The notes: generated from the sequence alone by a model not told the origin. A stretch of 64,000 bases of DNA from JBDHWG01 sp046328505 (GCA_046328505.1 JAXLWL010000006.1:1-64000), one strand, 5' to 3'; numbered from the stretch's first letter, positions 16,366 through 27,195 are shown. Numbers and translations are program-made.

Positions 16366-17031
16366 TCAAACGTCCCCAACGAGCGCCGCCATCAACCCAC
16401 GCACGAACTCAATCTCATCCCAGTTGACGGTATGCCCCATCCCGGGGTAGATGCGCGCCGTTACGTGCCCCCCCATCCGTTCCAACACTTCCGCCGTCTC
16501 CTCGACCCGTTCCTTCGGGATGTGAGGGTCCACGTCGCTGCAGCCCAGAAAGACGGGCGTCCCCTCCAGCGAACCTGGATAGTCGCGCGGCGTCCCCGGC
16601 GGGCCGATGAGGCCGCCGCTCAACCCCACGACACCGCCGTAGCGTCGAGCGTAACGCGCGACGTACTCCAGCGACAGGCACGCCCCTTGAGAGAAGCCGA
16701 GCAGCATCGTGCGCTCGACGCCGATGCCCGCCGCTGTGACACGCGCCAGCGCCGCGTCTAGCGCGGCCATGCCTGAGGAGATGCCTGGCTCGTTGTTCGG
16801 GATGGGCGCCAGGAAGCTATAGGGATACCACGTGTTGTGGCGGGCCTGGGGCGCGAGGTAGGCGAAGCCGGGCTGAGCAAGCTCATTCGCCAGAGTCAGG
16901 ATATCGTGAGCGTCAGCGCCACGCCCGTGCACCATAATCATCGCCGCCCGCGCCGTGTCCAGCGGCTCGCCTGTCGCCAGGAGCGGCTGGCCCTGGTGGG
17001 GCTGATTCGCCGGTTTCACCTCGCCCGCCAT
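16366..17031 (-). CDS. Phospholipase/carboxylesterase-type alpha/beta hydrolase
   Basis: A 221-residue cytosolic serine esterase of the Abhydrolase_2 type. The oxyanion motif is MIMVHGRGAD, the nucleophile is Ser114 in LLGFSQGACLS, the acid is in GCSDVDPH and the His is in PGMGHTVN. The family hydrolyses short acyl esters or lysophospholipids. GGGAGGG precedes the ATG, inside the end of the upstream DinB gene; only 1 nt separates the two genes, so they are co-translated. It is the last gene of the minus-strand operon. Confidence 0.88.
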   Translation of the reverse strand: MAGEVKPANQPHQGQPLLATGEPLDTARAAMIMVHGRGADAHDILTLANELAQPGFAYLAPQARHNTWYPYSFLAPIPNNEPGISSGMAALDAALARVTAAGIGVERTMLLGFSQGACLSLEYVARYARRYGGVVGLSGGLIGPPGTPRDYPGSLEGTPVFLGCSDVDPHIPKERVEETAEVLERMGGHVTARIYPGMGHTVNWDEIEFVRGLMAALVGDV

Positions 17032-17032
17032 G

Positions 17033-17524
17033 TCAGCCCTCCCGCGCCGCGGCGAGGACCGGCTGCACCTCGCGCATATGCAGTATATGGTGGCCGTAGA
17101 TGGCGTTGATGAAGCCTTCTACATTGGCGTAGCCAAGAGCCGGGTGCCTGCCTTCCAGGTCAAGGGCGGAGTCGTCTAACGTGCGGACCCAGGCGAGGGT
17201 GCGCTCGCGCTCCGCGACAAGGTCGGCCAGCAGCTCCGCCGAGGGGCGCTCTTCCAGCCGTTCCTGCTCCGCCGCGTTGACGGCATTGAGGTCGAGCATC
17301 TCGGGCGCGCCCTTGCCGCCATCAACCACGTCCTGCGCCATCGCCCGCAAATACTCCTCGCTGGACACGAAGTGCGCCAGAACATCGCGAATGGTCCACG
17401 GGTCAGGGTCGTTGTATACGACCAGGTCCCACTCCTGGGGCGACAGACCGCCCAGGATCTCTCGCGTCCGCTGCCCGCCCTTCTCCAGCTTCGCCACCAG
17501 CGTGTCTACCCTCGGTCCGGCCAT
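17033..17524 (-). CDS. DinB-like (mycothiol-type maleylpyruvate isomerase fold) protein
   Basis: A 163-residue four-helix-bundle protein. The DinB metal ligands are visible: His in RDVLAHFVSSEEYL and His in AIYGHHILHMREV, the third likely in the same C-terminal stretch. EWDLVVYNDPDPWTIRDVLAH is the typical family opening. DinB proteins are metal-dependent and often act in thiol transfer or unknown chemistry. It lies between the antiporter and the esterase on the same strand. Confidence 0.85.
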   Translation of the reverse strand: MAGPRVDTLVAKLEKGGQRTREILGGLSPQEWDLVVYNDPDPWTIRDVLAHFVSSEEYLRAMAQDVVDGGKGAPEMLDLNAVNAAEQERLEERPSAELLADLVAERERTLAWVRTLDDSALDLEGRHPALGYANVEGFINAIYGHHILHMREVQPVLAAAREG

Positions 17525-17563
17525 AGATGTCTTCCTTTCATGTGGGACCGTCGTTGTGACGCT

Positions 17564-19186
17564 TCAGCCTCGCGCTCGCGCTCGCGGCCCCGGCCCATCC
17601 CCGTGTTCGTTTGGCGTATCGTCCGTGTCGTCGCTCGGCTGTGGCAGCCCGATCATGCGCGGGCTTTCCGAATCGAGCTGGGCATCGACCTCGGCCACCA
17701 GATCGGCGTAAACCTTGTCTGAGATAACACCATCGCGCTGAAGGTCGGCCACCAGGCTGCGCTGTGCCCGTAGGCCCTCACGCTGGGCGCGGTTCATGGC
17801 CGCCACGGCCATATCAGGACGCGCCTGGAGTAGCTCGTGAACATCCTCCTGCAAGCCTCGCTCCGCCGTCTCGATGTCGGTTTGCAGCGTCACATAGATC
17901 TCTGACGCAATCATCCCCTCGGAATAGAGGCTCCGTAGACGGTCATGCGCGGCCCGCAGCATCAGCATCTGCGCTCGCAACCGCTGCCGACCCTGGATTT
18001 CATCGGAGCGCTCCACCAGGCCGAGGCGCCGCAGGACAAAGTCCATGGTTGTTCCCTGGACGAGCAGCGTGAACAGGACGACGCCGAAAGCCATCACACG
18101 CAGAAGGTTGCTGTACGTGAGGGTGGCAGGCAGGCTGAGCGCCAGGGCAAGGCTCACCGCGCCGCGCAGCCCACCCCAGAACAGCACCTTGGTATACGCC
18201 GGTGGTATTTTCTCGCCCCATCGGTTCAGAAGCCAGGAGAGAGGGAACACGATCAGCCGCGAGGCAACCACGGCAACGATAGCGACGGCGATGGGCCACG
18301 CATCGGCGGTGAGTGCCGCCAGGTTGATCTGCAACCCGATGAGCAGGAAGATCATCGAGTTGGCGACGAACGCCATGTACTCCCAGAAATTGTATAGAAC
18401 GATCTTGGTCGTGGGCGACATCTGGCGCGGACCGAGACTGCCGCTGAGAATGCCCGCCGCGACAACGGCGAGAACGCCACTGACGTGCATCCGCTCCGCA
18501 AGCAGGTAGCTCCCGTAGGCCACGACCGTTGTGAGCGTCGTCTCGATCAGGTAGTTGTCCAGGAGGCTGAACGCGCGCGACATGAGCCAGCCCAGGGCCG
18601 CGCCGATAGCAATGCCGCCGACGGAGACGACCACGAACTGTACGACGCTCTGCGGCAGATCGAATATGCCGGTCAGCGCTGCGATGAGCATCAGGTTGAA
18701 GACGACGATGGCGGTCCCGTCGTTGAGCAGGCTCTCGCCCTCGACGAGCAGCGTCAGGCGTTTGGGCGCGCCCAGCGAGCGGAACAGAGCGACGACCGCA
18801 ACCGGGTCCGTCGCCGACATCAGCGCCCCAAAGAGCAGCGCGACCGACAGCGGCAGACCGACCCCGAAGCTGACGATTCCGCCCACAATGATCATTGTCA
18901 GAATAACGCCCGGCACCGCCAGAACCGTGAGGGCGCGCCAGTTGTGACGCAGATCCGTCAGGCTGATGTGAAAGGCGGCCTCGAACACGAGAGGCGGGAC
19001 GAAGATGCCAAGGATAAGCTCCGGCGTCAGTTCCAGATGCGTGTCTGGGAAAGCCGTGAACGCCAGGCCAACCAGGACGAGCGCGACGGTGTACGGGATG
19101 CGCAGCCGCTGCACGACGATCGCCACGATCGAGGCCGCCAGCAGCAGCTCGATGATCAGCGTCTCCGCGTGCAGGAAGGATTCCAT
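17564..19186 (-). CDS. Na+/H+ antiporter, CPA1 family
   Basis: A 540-residue integral membrane protein with about twelve helices in the first 420 residues. CPA1 hallmarks are present: GIFVPPLVFEAAFHI, GALMSATDPVAVVALFRSL (the ion-binding Asp is in ATDP), EGESLLNDGTAIVVF and GGLRGAVSLALALSLP. The C-terminal 120 residues are cytosolic and helical (AEVDAQL, SEGMIASEIYVTLQTDIE), then basic. It should exchange Na+ or another cation for H+ and help pH and salt balance. Its ATG directly abuts the stop of the dehydratase gene upstream. Confidence 0.93.
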   Translation of the reverse strand: MESFLHAETLIIELLLAASIVAIVVQRLRIPYTVALVLVGLAFTAFPDTHLELTPELILGIFVPPLVFEAAFHISLTDLRHNWRALTVLAVPGVILTMIIVGGIVSFGVGLPLSVALLFGALMSATDPVAVVALFRSLGAPKRLTLLVEGESLLNDGTAIVVFNLMLIAALTGIFDLPQSVVQFVVVSVGGIAIGAALGWLMSRAFSLLDNYLIETTLTTVVAYGSYLLAERMHVSGVLAVVAAGILSGSLGPRQMSPTTKIVLYNFWEYMAFVANSMIFLLIGLQINLAALTADAWPIAVAIVAVVASRLIVFPLSWLLNRWGEKIPPAYTKVLFWGGLRGAVSLALALSLPATLTYSNLLRVMAFGVVLFTLLVQGTTMDFVLRRLGLVERSDEIQGRQRLRAQMLMLRAAHDRLRSLYSEGMIASEIYVTLQTDIETAERGLQEDVHELLQARPDMAVAAMNRAQREGLRAQRSLVADLQRDGVISDKVYADLVAEVDAQLDSESPRMIGLPQPSDDTDDTPNEHGDGPGPRARARG

Positions 19187-20137
19187 CTACAGAATCGCCC
19201 GCAGCGCCTCGCGGCTGATGTTCGCGCCGCACAGAACGACGACAACGTTGCCGCCCGGGAAGTCCTCGCAGCGGCGCATGTAGCCGGCGACCGCGACACC
19301 GGCCGCGCCTTCGATGAGCGTGTGGTGGCTATCGACTATGAGGCGGATCGCGTCGGCAATCTCACTTTCGGACACGAGCACGTAATCGTCGACAAGCTCG
19401 CGGCACAGGTCGAAGGTAATGGCATTCGGCTCGATGCCGCCGGCCGATCCGTCCGACAGCGTCGGCAACGACTCCATCTCTACGATATGTCCGACGCGCA
19501 CCGACTCGGCCATCACCGGCGAGTTCTGCGGTAGGCAGCCGATAACCTGCACGCCGGGATAGACGGCCTTCAAGGTGCCGGCGATGCCGCTGATCAGGCC
19601 GCCGCCGCCAACGGTAACGAACACGGCATCGATGGGCGTAACCTGTCGCGCCAGCTCCAGTCCGATCGTCCCCTGCCCGGCGACGATGTCCGGGTCGTTG
19701 TAAGGCGATATGTACGGCAGGCCGCGTTCGAGGGCCAACTGACGGGCGTACATCTCGCTCACGACACTGTCATCGCCGTGGAAGATGACCTCGGCCCCAT
19801 AGCGGCGAATCATGGCGACCTTAGCCGGCGACGCGATCTCCGGGACGACGATGACGCCGCGCGCTCCCAGCCGGTTCAGGGCGTAGGCCACCGCGGCGCC
19901 ATGGTTGCCGGACGACGCCGTCACGACGCCGCCGGCGCGTTGGGCGGGGGAAAGAGTCAGGAGCTTATTGACCGCTCCGCGCAACTTAAACGAGCCCGTA
20001 TGCTGGATGTTCTCCAGCTTCAGAAAGACGCGGCCATGCCCCATCTCGCTCAGTGGCAGCGATAACTCCACCGGCGTCTCGCGCACGTACGGGCGTATGC
20101 GCCCCTCTGCCAGGGTGACTTCGTAATACAATGTCAT
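19187..20137 (-). CDS. PLP-dependent threonine/serine dehydratase-like enzyme
   Basis: A 316-residue fold-type II PLP enzyme. The Schiff-base Lys51 is in GSFKLRGA, the substrate-carboxylate loop is ASSGNHG (75-80), and the phosphate-binding Gly loop is VGGGGLISG. The length matches catabolic threonine dehydratase or serine racemase and lacks the ACT regulatory domain of IlvA. It should deaminate threonine or serine to a 2-oxo acid. The gene heads a minus-strand operon with the antiporter, DinB and esterase. Confidence 0.9.
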   Translation of the reverse strand: MTLYYEVTLAEGRIRPYVRETPVELSLPLSEMGHGRVFLKLENIQHTGSFKLRGAVNKLLTLSPAQRAGGVVTASSGNHGAAVAYALNRLGARGVIVVPEIASPAKVAMIRRYGAEVIFHGDDSVVSEMYARQLALERGLPYISPYNDPDIVAGQGTIGLELARQVTPIDAVFVTVGGGGLISGIAGTLKAVYPGVQVIGCLPQNSPVMAESVRVGHIVEMESLPTLSDGSAGGIEPNAITFDLCRELVDDYVLVSESEIADAIRLIVDSHHTLIEGAAGVAVAGYMRRCEDFPGGNVVVVLCGANISREALRAIL

Positions 20138-20225
20138 TGATGTCTCATACCACCAGGGTACTTAATTATAGCACGGGGCCAAGACACCCCCGCTGGCGGT
20201 GAGCGACCCGCGCGCGTCGTTCGCC

Positions 20226-20345
20226 GTCATTGCGGGCGCAGTGAAGCAATTCCCCGCCCTTGCAAGAGACAGTCCATCCAGCAATGATGTCGCTGTCACC
20301 ACGCGGGAGATTGCTTCGTCCTCCTATCGTCGTCCTCGCAATGGC
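20226..20345. repeat. Dispersed palindromic element, family 1
   Basis: The left end is GTCATTGCGGGCGCAGTGAA and continues GCAATTCC; the right end reads GGGAGATTGCTTCGTCC then CCTCGCAATGGC. It fills most of the gap between the dehydratase gene and the GH44 gene. No gene or other signal is seen in the rest of this gap. Confidence 0.75.
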
Positions 20346-20399
20346 CGAACGCGTGTCGTCTAAGGAGCGCGCCGTCGACCTCGCAACGACACGCAAGCA

Positions 20400-22925
20400 T
20401 CAGTTGCCGGCCGCCGGGAGACCGAGGTCGCGGGTCAGGCTCATGATATCCGCAATGTCCACGTCCCCGTTGCCATCGATGTCGTAGGCTGCATCCTCGA
20501 CGCTGGCTGGCCGCTGCGGCCAGTGGCTCGCCTCTATCTGCACGTCCTCGTCGTCAATCACCCCGTTGTTGTTGAAGTCGCCCATGCCTCTGCGCACCCG
20601 CGTCGCCTTCGGTGTCGGTGTTCGCGTTGGCGTCCTGGTCGCGGTCGGCGTGCGGGTCGGCGTGCGCGTCACTGTTGGCGTGCGCGTCACCGTTGCCGTC
20701 CGTGTCGCGGTGGCCGTGACCGTCGGTGTCGCGCTGGGCGTGGGCGTGCGGGTCGCGGTCGGCGTCGGCGTCCCGGTGGCCGTCGCGGTAGAGACGGGGG
20801 CGCCGCTCGTGGGTAGCACGAGCAGGGTGATGCTCTGGGCGGGGAACGTCGCGTCGAACCCGCTGCTCGTGACCGCCAGGTCGGCATCGCGGACGATCGC
20901 CGCGAGATTCGCCGGACTGTAACGGTACACGGCAGCGGAGGCCGCGGGGTTGAACCCGGCCAGGGCGATATGGCTGGTCAGACCGTTGTTCGTCTTGTTG
21001 ACCACCACCAGGGTCAGAGCACCGTCGCCGCTCCGCTGCGCTCCATAGATCGCGAGCGTACCCTGGTCGGCACTCGTGGCTTGAACGCTCGTGTCCCCGA
21101 AGGCGCCGCCCGCGCCGTCATAGTTTCGGTACATGCGGAACGCGAACGCGCCTGGGTCTGTGACCGCCGGCGGCTCCCACAGCGTCGCCAGGTCTAGCCC
21201 CTCTCGCCCGAAGATGCCAAGGACGTCGGCCTGCGCCAGCGCGCCGTTGATGTTGTCGAGCGCGCCCCAGTTGTACTCGCTGATAGCGAGCTTGGTGCCG
21301 GGGTAGTTCTGGTTCACCCAGTCATGCATGCGTGGGATTAGCATCACGGTGTCGTTGATCCAGCTCTCATCCACGTACGTCGGGTCCCACAGCGAGCGCG
21401 TCGACCGCAACCGCAGCGCCTGCGTCGCCGCGCTGCCGGCGCCCGAGAGAGAGACGCCCGCCGCCGCCGGATAGTAGTGCAGGTCGAGGTAGTCCAGGAT
21501 GCGGACGCCGTGCTGCTGCTCGTAAGCCGCCATCTGCGACAGGTACCACGGCGTGAACGCGACGCCGCCGTGGGCGTTGCGGTCCTGAGGGTTGTTCCAC
21601 CAGCTCCCACCGGGCGCGGCGTCGAGCGCCGACCAGAAATAGGCCGTCCAGCCCCAGAGGACGGGGCCAAGGGTCTTCGCGCTGGGGTCGGCGGCCTTGA
21701 TCGCGGCGGCGTACTGGTACGTGCGGTCGCGCAGCTCGTCGTAGCTCGTCGGTGACGGGTGGACGTCGCGGTGCGTGCTGTTCCACAGCATCGGCTCGTT
21801 GTCGAGGTTGTAGTACGCGACGCCGCCGTTCGCCGCGGTCCCGTAGCGGCTCGTGAGGTGGCCGATCCACGCCTGGTCGAAGGTCGGGTCAATAGCCGTG
21901 CTCGTGTCTGTTGCGGCGTTGCCGGTGATGTTGGCGCCCGAGGTGTTGACGCCGTTGCCGCAGTCCGTGCGGTACGGGTCGACGCTCTGCTGCGCACCGT
22001 ATTTCGCCACGCTGAAGCCGCAGGCATAGGCGCGCGACTTTGGCGTCCAGCCGATGAGCGGCATGGTCATGATAGTCTTCGTCCCGGTGCGCCGGTCCTG
22101 ATCGACGAATGAGTCTGCGGCCGAGCCGTTGGGGAGGGCCGCGGGGTTGGCGTTGTCCTCGGGGATATTCTCGAAATACCAATCGCTGGCGTGATTACTT
22201 GTATCGTAGAGGTAGTTGTAACGCGTGGTGGAATTGCCGCCCCACCGGCGCACCGGCAGCCGCACGGCATTCGCCAGCTCCTCGCTGGCGTAATTGATGC
22301 CGTAGATGTCGGGGCTGATGGCATGGCGGTTTGCCGAGGCATCGACGCTCAATGACGGGCCGGCGCCGGGTGGGAGCGTCGGCGTCGGCGTCGTGACTGT
22401 CGAGACGAAGGAAATGTCATCGAGGTAGAACGTGGACTGGGCGTGGCCGGTGGTGTCCTGCCAGACCACGCCGGTGATCTGCGCCGGACTTCCCAGGTCG
22501 CTGAGCGGCACATCGACCTGCGCCCAGGTATTCTTCGGCACATTGACGGCGACGCTCTGGCCGAGGTTCTGCGAGCCGTCGGCCAGCTTAACCTCGACGC
22601 CCTGCCCGCCGCTCGCGCCGCCATTGATGTAGAAGCGGAGGGTATTGTACGTGGCGCCGCCGATGGTTGTGTCCGTGTGCAGATAGAGGCCGGCCCAGGC
22701 TGCAGTGTACGTCACGGCCGTGGACTGGCTCCCACTGTGCACAGGCGACGTGTTGGCGAAGTTGGCCGTCGTGATCCACGACCAGTTCTGCCAGCCGGCG
22801 GCCAGACCGTCGGTGTAGACCGCGCCGCCGCCCTGGGCGTGGCCCTGGCCTGGGAGCAGGGCCACGCCCGCGAGGGCCGCAACAAGAACGAACAGGCGCA
22901 TCAGGGGGGATACGCGGGTGGACAT
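20400..22925 (-). CDS. Secreted GH44 endoglucanase/xyloglucanase with dockerin-like end
   Basis: An 841-residue exported enzyme. The signal peptide ends near residue 30 (GQGHAQGG). Residues about 35-165 look like a beta-sandwich carbohydrate-binding module. The GH44 catalytic region follows; acid/base Glu is in YYNLDNEPMLWNSTH and the nucleophile Glu in LAISEYNWG. After it come a beta domain, about 60 residues of Thr/Pro/Ala/Arg linker, and a C-terminal segment with two Ca-binding loops (DFNNNGVIDDED and DIDGNGDVDIAD), a dockerin type I-like pair. The ATG with AGGAGG upstream is preferred over an earlier in-frame ATG. GH44 enzymes cut beta-1,4-glucan or xyloglucan. Confidence 0.88.
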   Translation of the reverse strand: MSTRVSPLMRLFVLVAALAGVALLPGQGHAQGGGAVYTDGLAAGWQNWSWITTANFANTSPVHSGSQSTAVTYTAAWAGLYLHTDTTIGGATYNTLRFYINGGASGGQGVEVKLADGSQNLGQSVAVNVPKNTWAQVDVPLSDLGSPAQITGVVWQDTTGHAQSTFYLDDISFVSTVTTPTPTLPPGAGPSLSVDASANRHAISPDIYGINYASEELANAVRLPVRRWGGNSTTRYNYLYDTSNHASDWYFENIPEDNANPAALPNGSAADSFVDQDRRTGTKTIMTMPLIGWTPKSRAYACGFSVAKYGAQQSVDPYRTDCGNGVNTSGANITGNAATDTSTAIDPTFDQAWIGHLTSRYGTAANGGVAYYNLDNEPMLWNSTHRDVHPSPTSYDELRDRTYQYAAAIKAADPSAKTLGPVLWGWTAYFWSALDAAPGGSWWNNPQDRNAHGGVAFTPWYLSQMAAYEQQHGVRILDYLDLHYYPAAAGVSLSGAGSAATQALRLRSTRSLWDPTYVDESWINDTVMLIPRMHDWVNQNYPGTKLAISEYNWGALDNINGALAQADVLGIFGREGLDLATLWEPPAVTDPGAFAFRMYRNYDGAGGAFGDTSVQATSADQGTLAIYGAQRSGDGALTLVVVNKTNNGLTSHIALAGFNPAASAAVYRYSPANLAAIVRDADLAVTSSGFDATFPAQSITLLVLPTSGAPVSTATATGTPTPTATRTPTPSATPTVTATATRTATVTRTPTVTRTPTRTPTATRTPTRTPTPKATRVRRGMGDFNNNGVIDDEDVQIEASHWPQRPASVEDAAYDIDGNGDVDIADIMSLTRDLGLPAAGN
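20590..20800 (-). repeat. Low-complexity Thr/Pro-rich linker coding region
   Basis: Imperfect tandem short repeats encode TATRTPTP-like units of the GH44 linker. The periodicity is in the protein-coding sequence and is not a CRISPR or satellite array. Confidence 0.75.
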
Positions 22926-22967
22926 GCGGATAGCCTCCTGTGGTGGCTCAAGAAGAGAAGATTGCGA

Positions 22968-23032
22968 CAGAGGCACAAAGAACACAGAGAGGGAAGATAT
23001 TCACGTTTTCTCTGTGTCCTCTGTGCCTCCGT
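22968..23032. repeat. Palindromic element of ACAGAGGCACA type
   Basis: The left arm ACAGAGGCACAAAGAACACA and the right arm TCTGTGTCCTCTGTGCCTCC are inverted copies with few mismatches around a short centre. It lies upstream of the GH44 gene and downstream of the M20 gene. Confidence 0.75.
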
Positions 23033-23099
23033 AGCCAGTCCCCTCTTTGGACGTCCAAGAGGTGGGGAATGTCGGGCGGTGCAATAGACTCGGGCTTGC

Positions 23100-24470
<1,371 letters not shown>

Positions 24471-24606
24471 TCGCGTAGCTCTCCTCTCACTCCGGCGTGG
24501 AAGTAGGGCCCTCAGGGGGTAGAAGGCAGGGGTGAAATTGGCTCAACCGGGGGTATTGTACGCCCGCGAATGCCCTTTCGCCAAGATTGTGTGAAGGGGG
24601 AGTCCC

Positions 24607-24645
24607 CGTGGCAACCCACGGCGCTTCAGGGCGGGCACATATGCC
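24607..24645. other. Intergenic hairpins before the GH-A gene stop
   Basis: CCGTGG-CAAC-CCACGG is a perfect 6-bp stem, and AGGGC...GCCCT follows. They lie just downstream of the clan GH-A gene on the minus strand and could act in termination; no U tract is clear. Confidence 0.3.
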
Positions 24646-25821
24646 CTAGCCTACCTTGTATCGGGCGTGCTCAAGCGCCGCCTGCTGGCGGCTTAGCTCG
24701 TCGGCGTACTCCGTGTTCAGAACACGCCGCAGCACACCCTCGGAGTCTGGCACCAGGTCCCACAAGCCACTGTTGTGCCAGTGGTCGAGCCGGTCCCAGT
24801 CGTGGCGGTCGAGAATCGGGAACAGCGTCACGCCGCCGATCGGCACGCCCATCTCCCACGCCTGCGCAACCTCGCCCATCATGAACCGCAGCCAGGCGGC
24901 GCGCCCGACCCCGTAGTGGCTCGTCTCCGCGATGAACATCGGCCGCTTGTAGCGCGCATACACCTCGGCCAGGATCTGGTGCGGCGGGCGCCAGCGGTCA
25001 TCCAGGGGCTTGTACGCCCAGCCAAGCCAAAGGCCGCTAGGGTACTCCCACTCGCTGTTGTGATAGAAGTTGACGCCCACGATGTCGAGATAGCGCGGAT
25101 GGCCGCCGAGCTGCGGCTCCATCCGCCCCACCAGCATGTCGGCCGATTGGAACTGGCTCAGGCGCCGCGCCTCGACCTCCTCAGCCAGGTCTTCGCGGCC
25201 CCGCTCCGGCGTGATGTGGATGATTGGATCCACGTGCACGAAACGCGCGCGGCTGTCCACCGCCCAGACCTCTTCCATCGCGGCAATCGCGGCGCGCGTG
25301 AGCTGCATCTTTAGCTCGTAGCCGCGGCCCTTGTCAAAGGGATGGAAATACTGCGCGTCGCCCGACGCCCACGCCAGGTATGACATTTCGTTGACCGGTG
25401 TATAATATGGCACGCCGTCCGAGTACTCGCGGATGAAGCGGGCGACGGCGCGGGAAAAGCGCGCGAAGCGATCCACGAATGCCGGCGCGAACACGTCCAA
25501 ATCGTTCGGCCAACCGTAGTGGCAAAGCGCCCAGATCATCTGGATTTGTTGGCGCTGCGCCGCCTCCACCATCGGCGCGAAGGACGAGAAGTCGTAACGG
25601 CCGTCACGGTCAATGAGGTGCCAGCGCGCGGCGTCGCGCGCGGTTGTAATGCCGACGCTGCGCAGGCGGGCATAGTCGGCCTCCACCTGCTGGTCGTGCT
25701 GCGTTGAAGCGATCATGTCGAGGCGAACGCCATCCTGGTTGATCTGGCTGCCAGACTCGAATCCGGCAAGCCAGAAGGAGCTGAAGAGCTGGGGTATGTC
25801 CGTGAGGGGAAATGGTCGCAT
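24646..25821 (-). CDS. Clan GH-A glycoside hydrolase (GH1-like beta-glycosidase)
   Basis: A 391-residue cytosolic (beta/alpha)8 enzyme. The acid/base Glu is in YYTPVNEMSYLAW and the nucleophile Glu in PMFIAETSHYG, the spacing used by retaining clan GH-A enzymes. SVGITTARDAARWHLID and ICxYGWP-like WALCHYGWPNDL resemble the GH1/GH5-type first half. At 391 residues it is shorter than typical GH1 beta-glucosidases, so the exact family is uncertain. It has no signal. GGAG lies 5 nt before the ATG; a GTG two codons earlier is less likely. Confidence 0.78.
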   Translation of the reverse strand: MRPFPLTDIPQLFSSFWLAGFESGSQINQDGVRLDMIASTQHDQQVEADYARLRSVGITTARDAARWHLIDRDGRYDFSSFAPMVEAAQRQQIQMIWALCHYGWPNDLDVFAPAFVDRFARFSRAVARFIREYSDGVPYYTPVNEMSYLAWASGDAQYFHPFDKGRGYELKMQLTRAAIAAMEEVWAVDSRARFVHVDPIIHITPERGREDLAEEVEARRLSQFQSADMLVGRMEPQLGGHPRYLDIVGVNFYHNSEWEYPSGLWLGWAYKPLDDRWRPPHQILAEVYARYKRPMFIAETSHYGVGRAAWLRFMMGEVAQAWEMGVPIGGVTLFPILDRHDWDRLDHWHNSGLWDLVPDSEGVLRRVLNTEYADELSRQQAALEHARYKVG

Positions 25822-25895
25822 AGTCACTCCAGGGAATGACGGGAGGCCAAAGGCTGTGGCCTCTGGCCTCCGTGTCGGTTTACATCTCGCGAGCC

Positions 25896-26396
25896 TTAGC
25901 TCTTGCTGTGCTCAGCGGCCTTCTTCTGAAGCTCGTAATTCACGACGGTCGACATGTGCTGCTCGATCCACTGTGCCATTGCCATGTCTTCCTGCATGAT
26001 CTGGCGGCACACCTGTGCCGTTTGATTGTCGCCGAGCTGCTCGGCGGCGGCGACCAGTGCGCGATACGAGGCGACCTCGAAATTCTCGGCCGCGTAGTCG
26101 GAGAGGCTGTTCTTCACCGGCTCGTCACCGAACGGTGCCGTCGCGACACTCTGGACGGTGCCGACCATACCGCCGATGGCGGTCTTGACGGACGAAACGT
26201 TGTCGCCGCGGCGCTCGATGCACGCCTTCACCATCTCGGCGTGGCGCTTGGTTTCCTCAACGTGCTGCTCGTCGCGGCGCCGAACCTCAGGCAAATCCTT
26301 GGCGTCGTCGGCGTGCTGCTTCAAGATGGGCACCAGCCCCATTTCCATGCTGTAAGCGTCCTTAAGCCATGCATTCAACAGTTCTTCGTGAGCCAT
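25896..26396 (-). CDS. DUF892 (YciE/YciF-type) ferritin-like protein
   Basis: A 166-residue all-helical protein. The first helices ELLNAWLKDAYSMEMGLVPIL and RRDEQHVEETKRHAEMV carry Glu and His in the spacing of a ferritin-like diiron bundle, followed by ENFEVASYRALVAAAEQLGD and QEDMAMAQWIEQH. DUF892 proteins are often stress-induced; their reaction is unknown. AAGGA precedes the ATG. The frame is open for 380 bp upstream, but that part is not conserved in character and crosses into a divergent lipoprotein gene, so the short form is chosen. Confidence 0.88.
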   Translation of the reverse strand: MAHEELLNAWLKDAYSMEMGLVPILKQHADDAKDLPEVRRRDEQHVEETKRHAEMVKACIERRGDNVSSVKTAIGGMVGTVQSVATAPFGDEPVKNSLSDYAAENFEVASYRALVAAAEQLGDNQTAQVCRQIMQEDMAMAQWIEQHMSTVVNYELQKKAAEHSKS

Positions 26397-26601
26397 ATTC
26401 AATCCTTTCTGAAACCAACTTCCTACTCTCAAACAGCGGCCTTCCGCGTTCGCCCGTAGACTAGCAATATCTGCGCCACAAAGGTCCGTGGACAAAGCTT
26501 CCGCGTAAACTAGGCAACACAGCAACAAGCGCTTGCGGAACTTTGACCCGTAGAACGACGTCTGACCTGAACAGTTAGCACACGAAACAAAGAGGGTACT
26601 T

Positions 26602-27192
26602 ATGCACAGCACATGGTTGAATCGGATCCCGTTGTTTGTCGCCTTGAGTCTCAGCGCCATCGCCGCCGCCTGCACTTCGGTAGGCGCGCCGACCGGCCAA
26701 ACGGGCACGTCGAGCGCGACCGCGGTTGGCAATGTCTGCCCAACGGCAACAGCCGAAACCCGCCTGCTGGTGAACAAGGACCACGGCTACTGCCTGCTGT
26801 ATCCGTCGGCCTACACCGTCGAGCACTACTCACCGACCGGTACCGCCGTTGTGATGGGCTCCATCATGAACCACACCGATCCCCGCGTCAGCGTCGAGAC
26901 GGCGCCGAGCGAGGGACGCACGACTCAGCAGGCCGGTGACGCCCTCTACGCCCAGGTCGGCTCGCCGGGGATCGAGGTCAAGCGCAGCGGTGTCCGAATC
27001 GGCGGGCAGGAGGCCGTGTTGCTGGACAACGTCCCCTACCAGGACCTGACCCGCGAGATCATCCTGGCGCACAACGACAAAATCTACCGGCTCCAGTTCA
27101 CCCCCGCCGATCCGGCCGACGCTGGGGTTTACGGGCGGACGCAGCAGCTCTACGATACGGTCGTCGGCTCGTTCCACTTCACACAGGAATGA
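26602..27192 (+). CDS. Secreted lipoprotein, function unknown
   Basis: A 196-residue lipoprotein. The signal peptide ends in a lipobox (AIAAACTS, Cys near residue 24), followed by a Thr/Ser-rich spacer. The mature part begins with KDHGYCLLYPSAYTVEHYS, like a PsbP/MOG1-type domain (small alpha/beta sandwich), with GGQEAVLLDNVPYQDL and YDTVVGSFHFT near the end. Such domains in bacteria are mostly of unknown function. AGAGGG lies before the ATG. A 205-bp intergenic region separates it from the divergent DUF892 gene. Confidence 0.72.
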   Translation: MHSTWLNRIPLFVALSLSAIAAACTSVGAPTGQTGTSSATAVGNVCPTATAETRLLVNKDHGYCLLYPSAYTVEHYSPTGTAVVMGSIMNHTDPRVSVETAPSEGRTTQQAGDALYAQVGSPGIEVKRSGVRIGGQEAVLLDNVPYQDLTREIILAHNDKIYRLQFTPADPADAGVYGRTQQLYDTVVGSFHFTQE

Positions 27193-27195
27193 GGC

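Noticed and set aside
20590..20800. Regular short repeats, checked as a possible CRISPR array
   Set aside because: The unit is a few codons long, has no unique spacers and encodes a Thr/Pro linker in frame.
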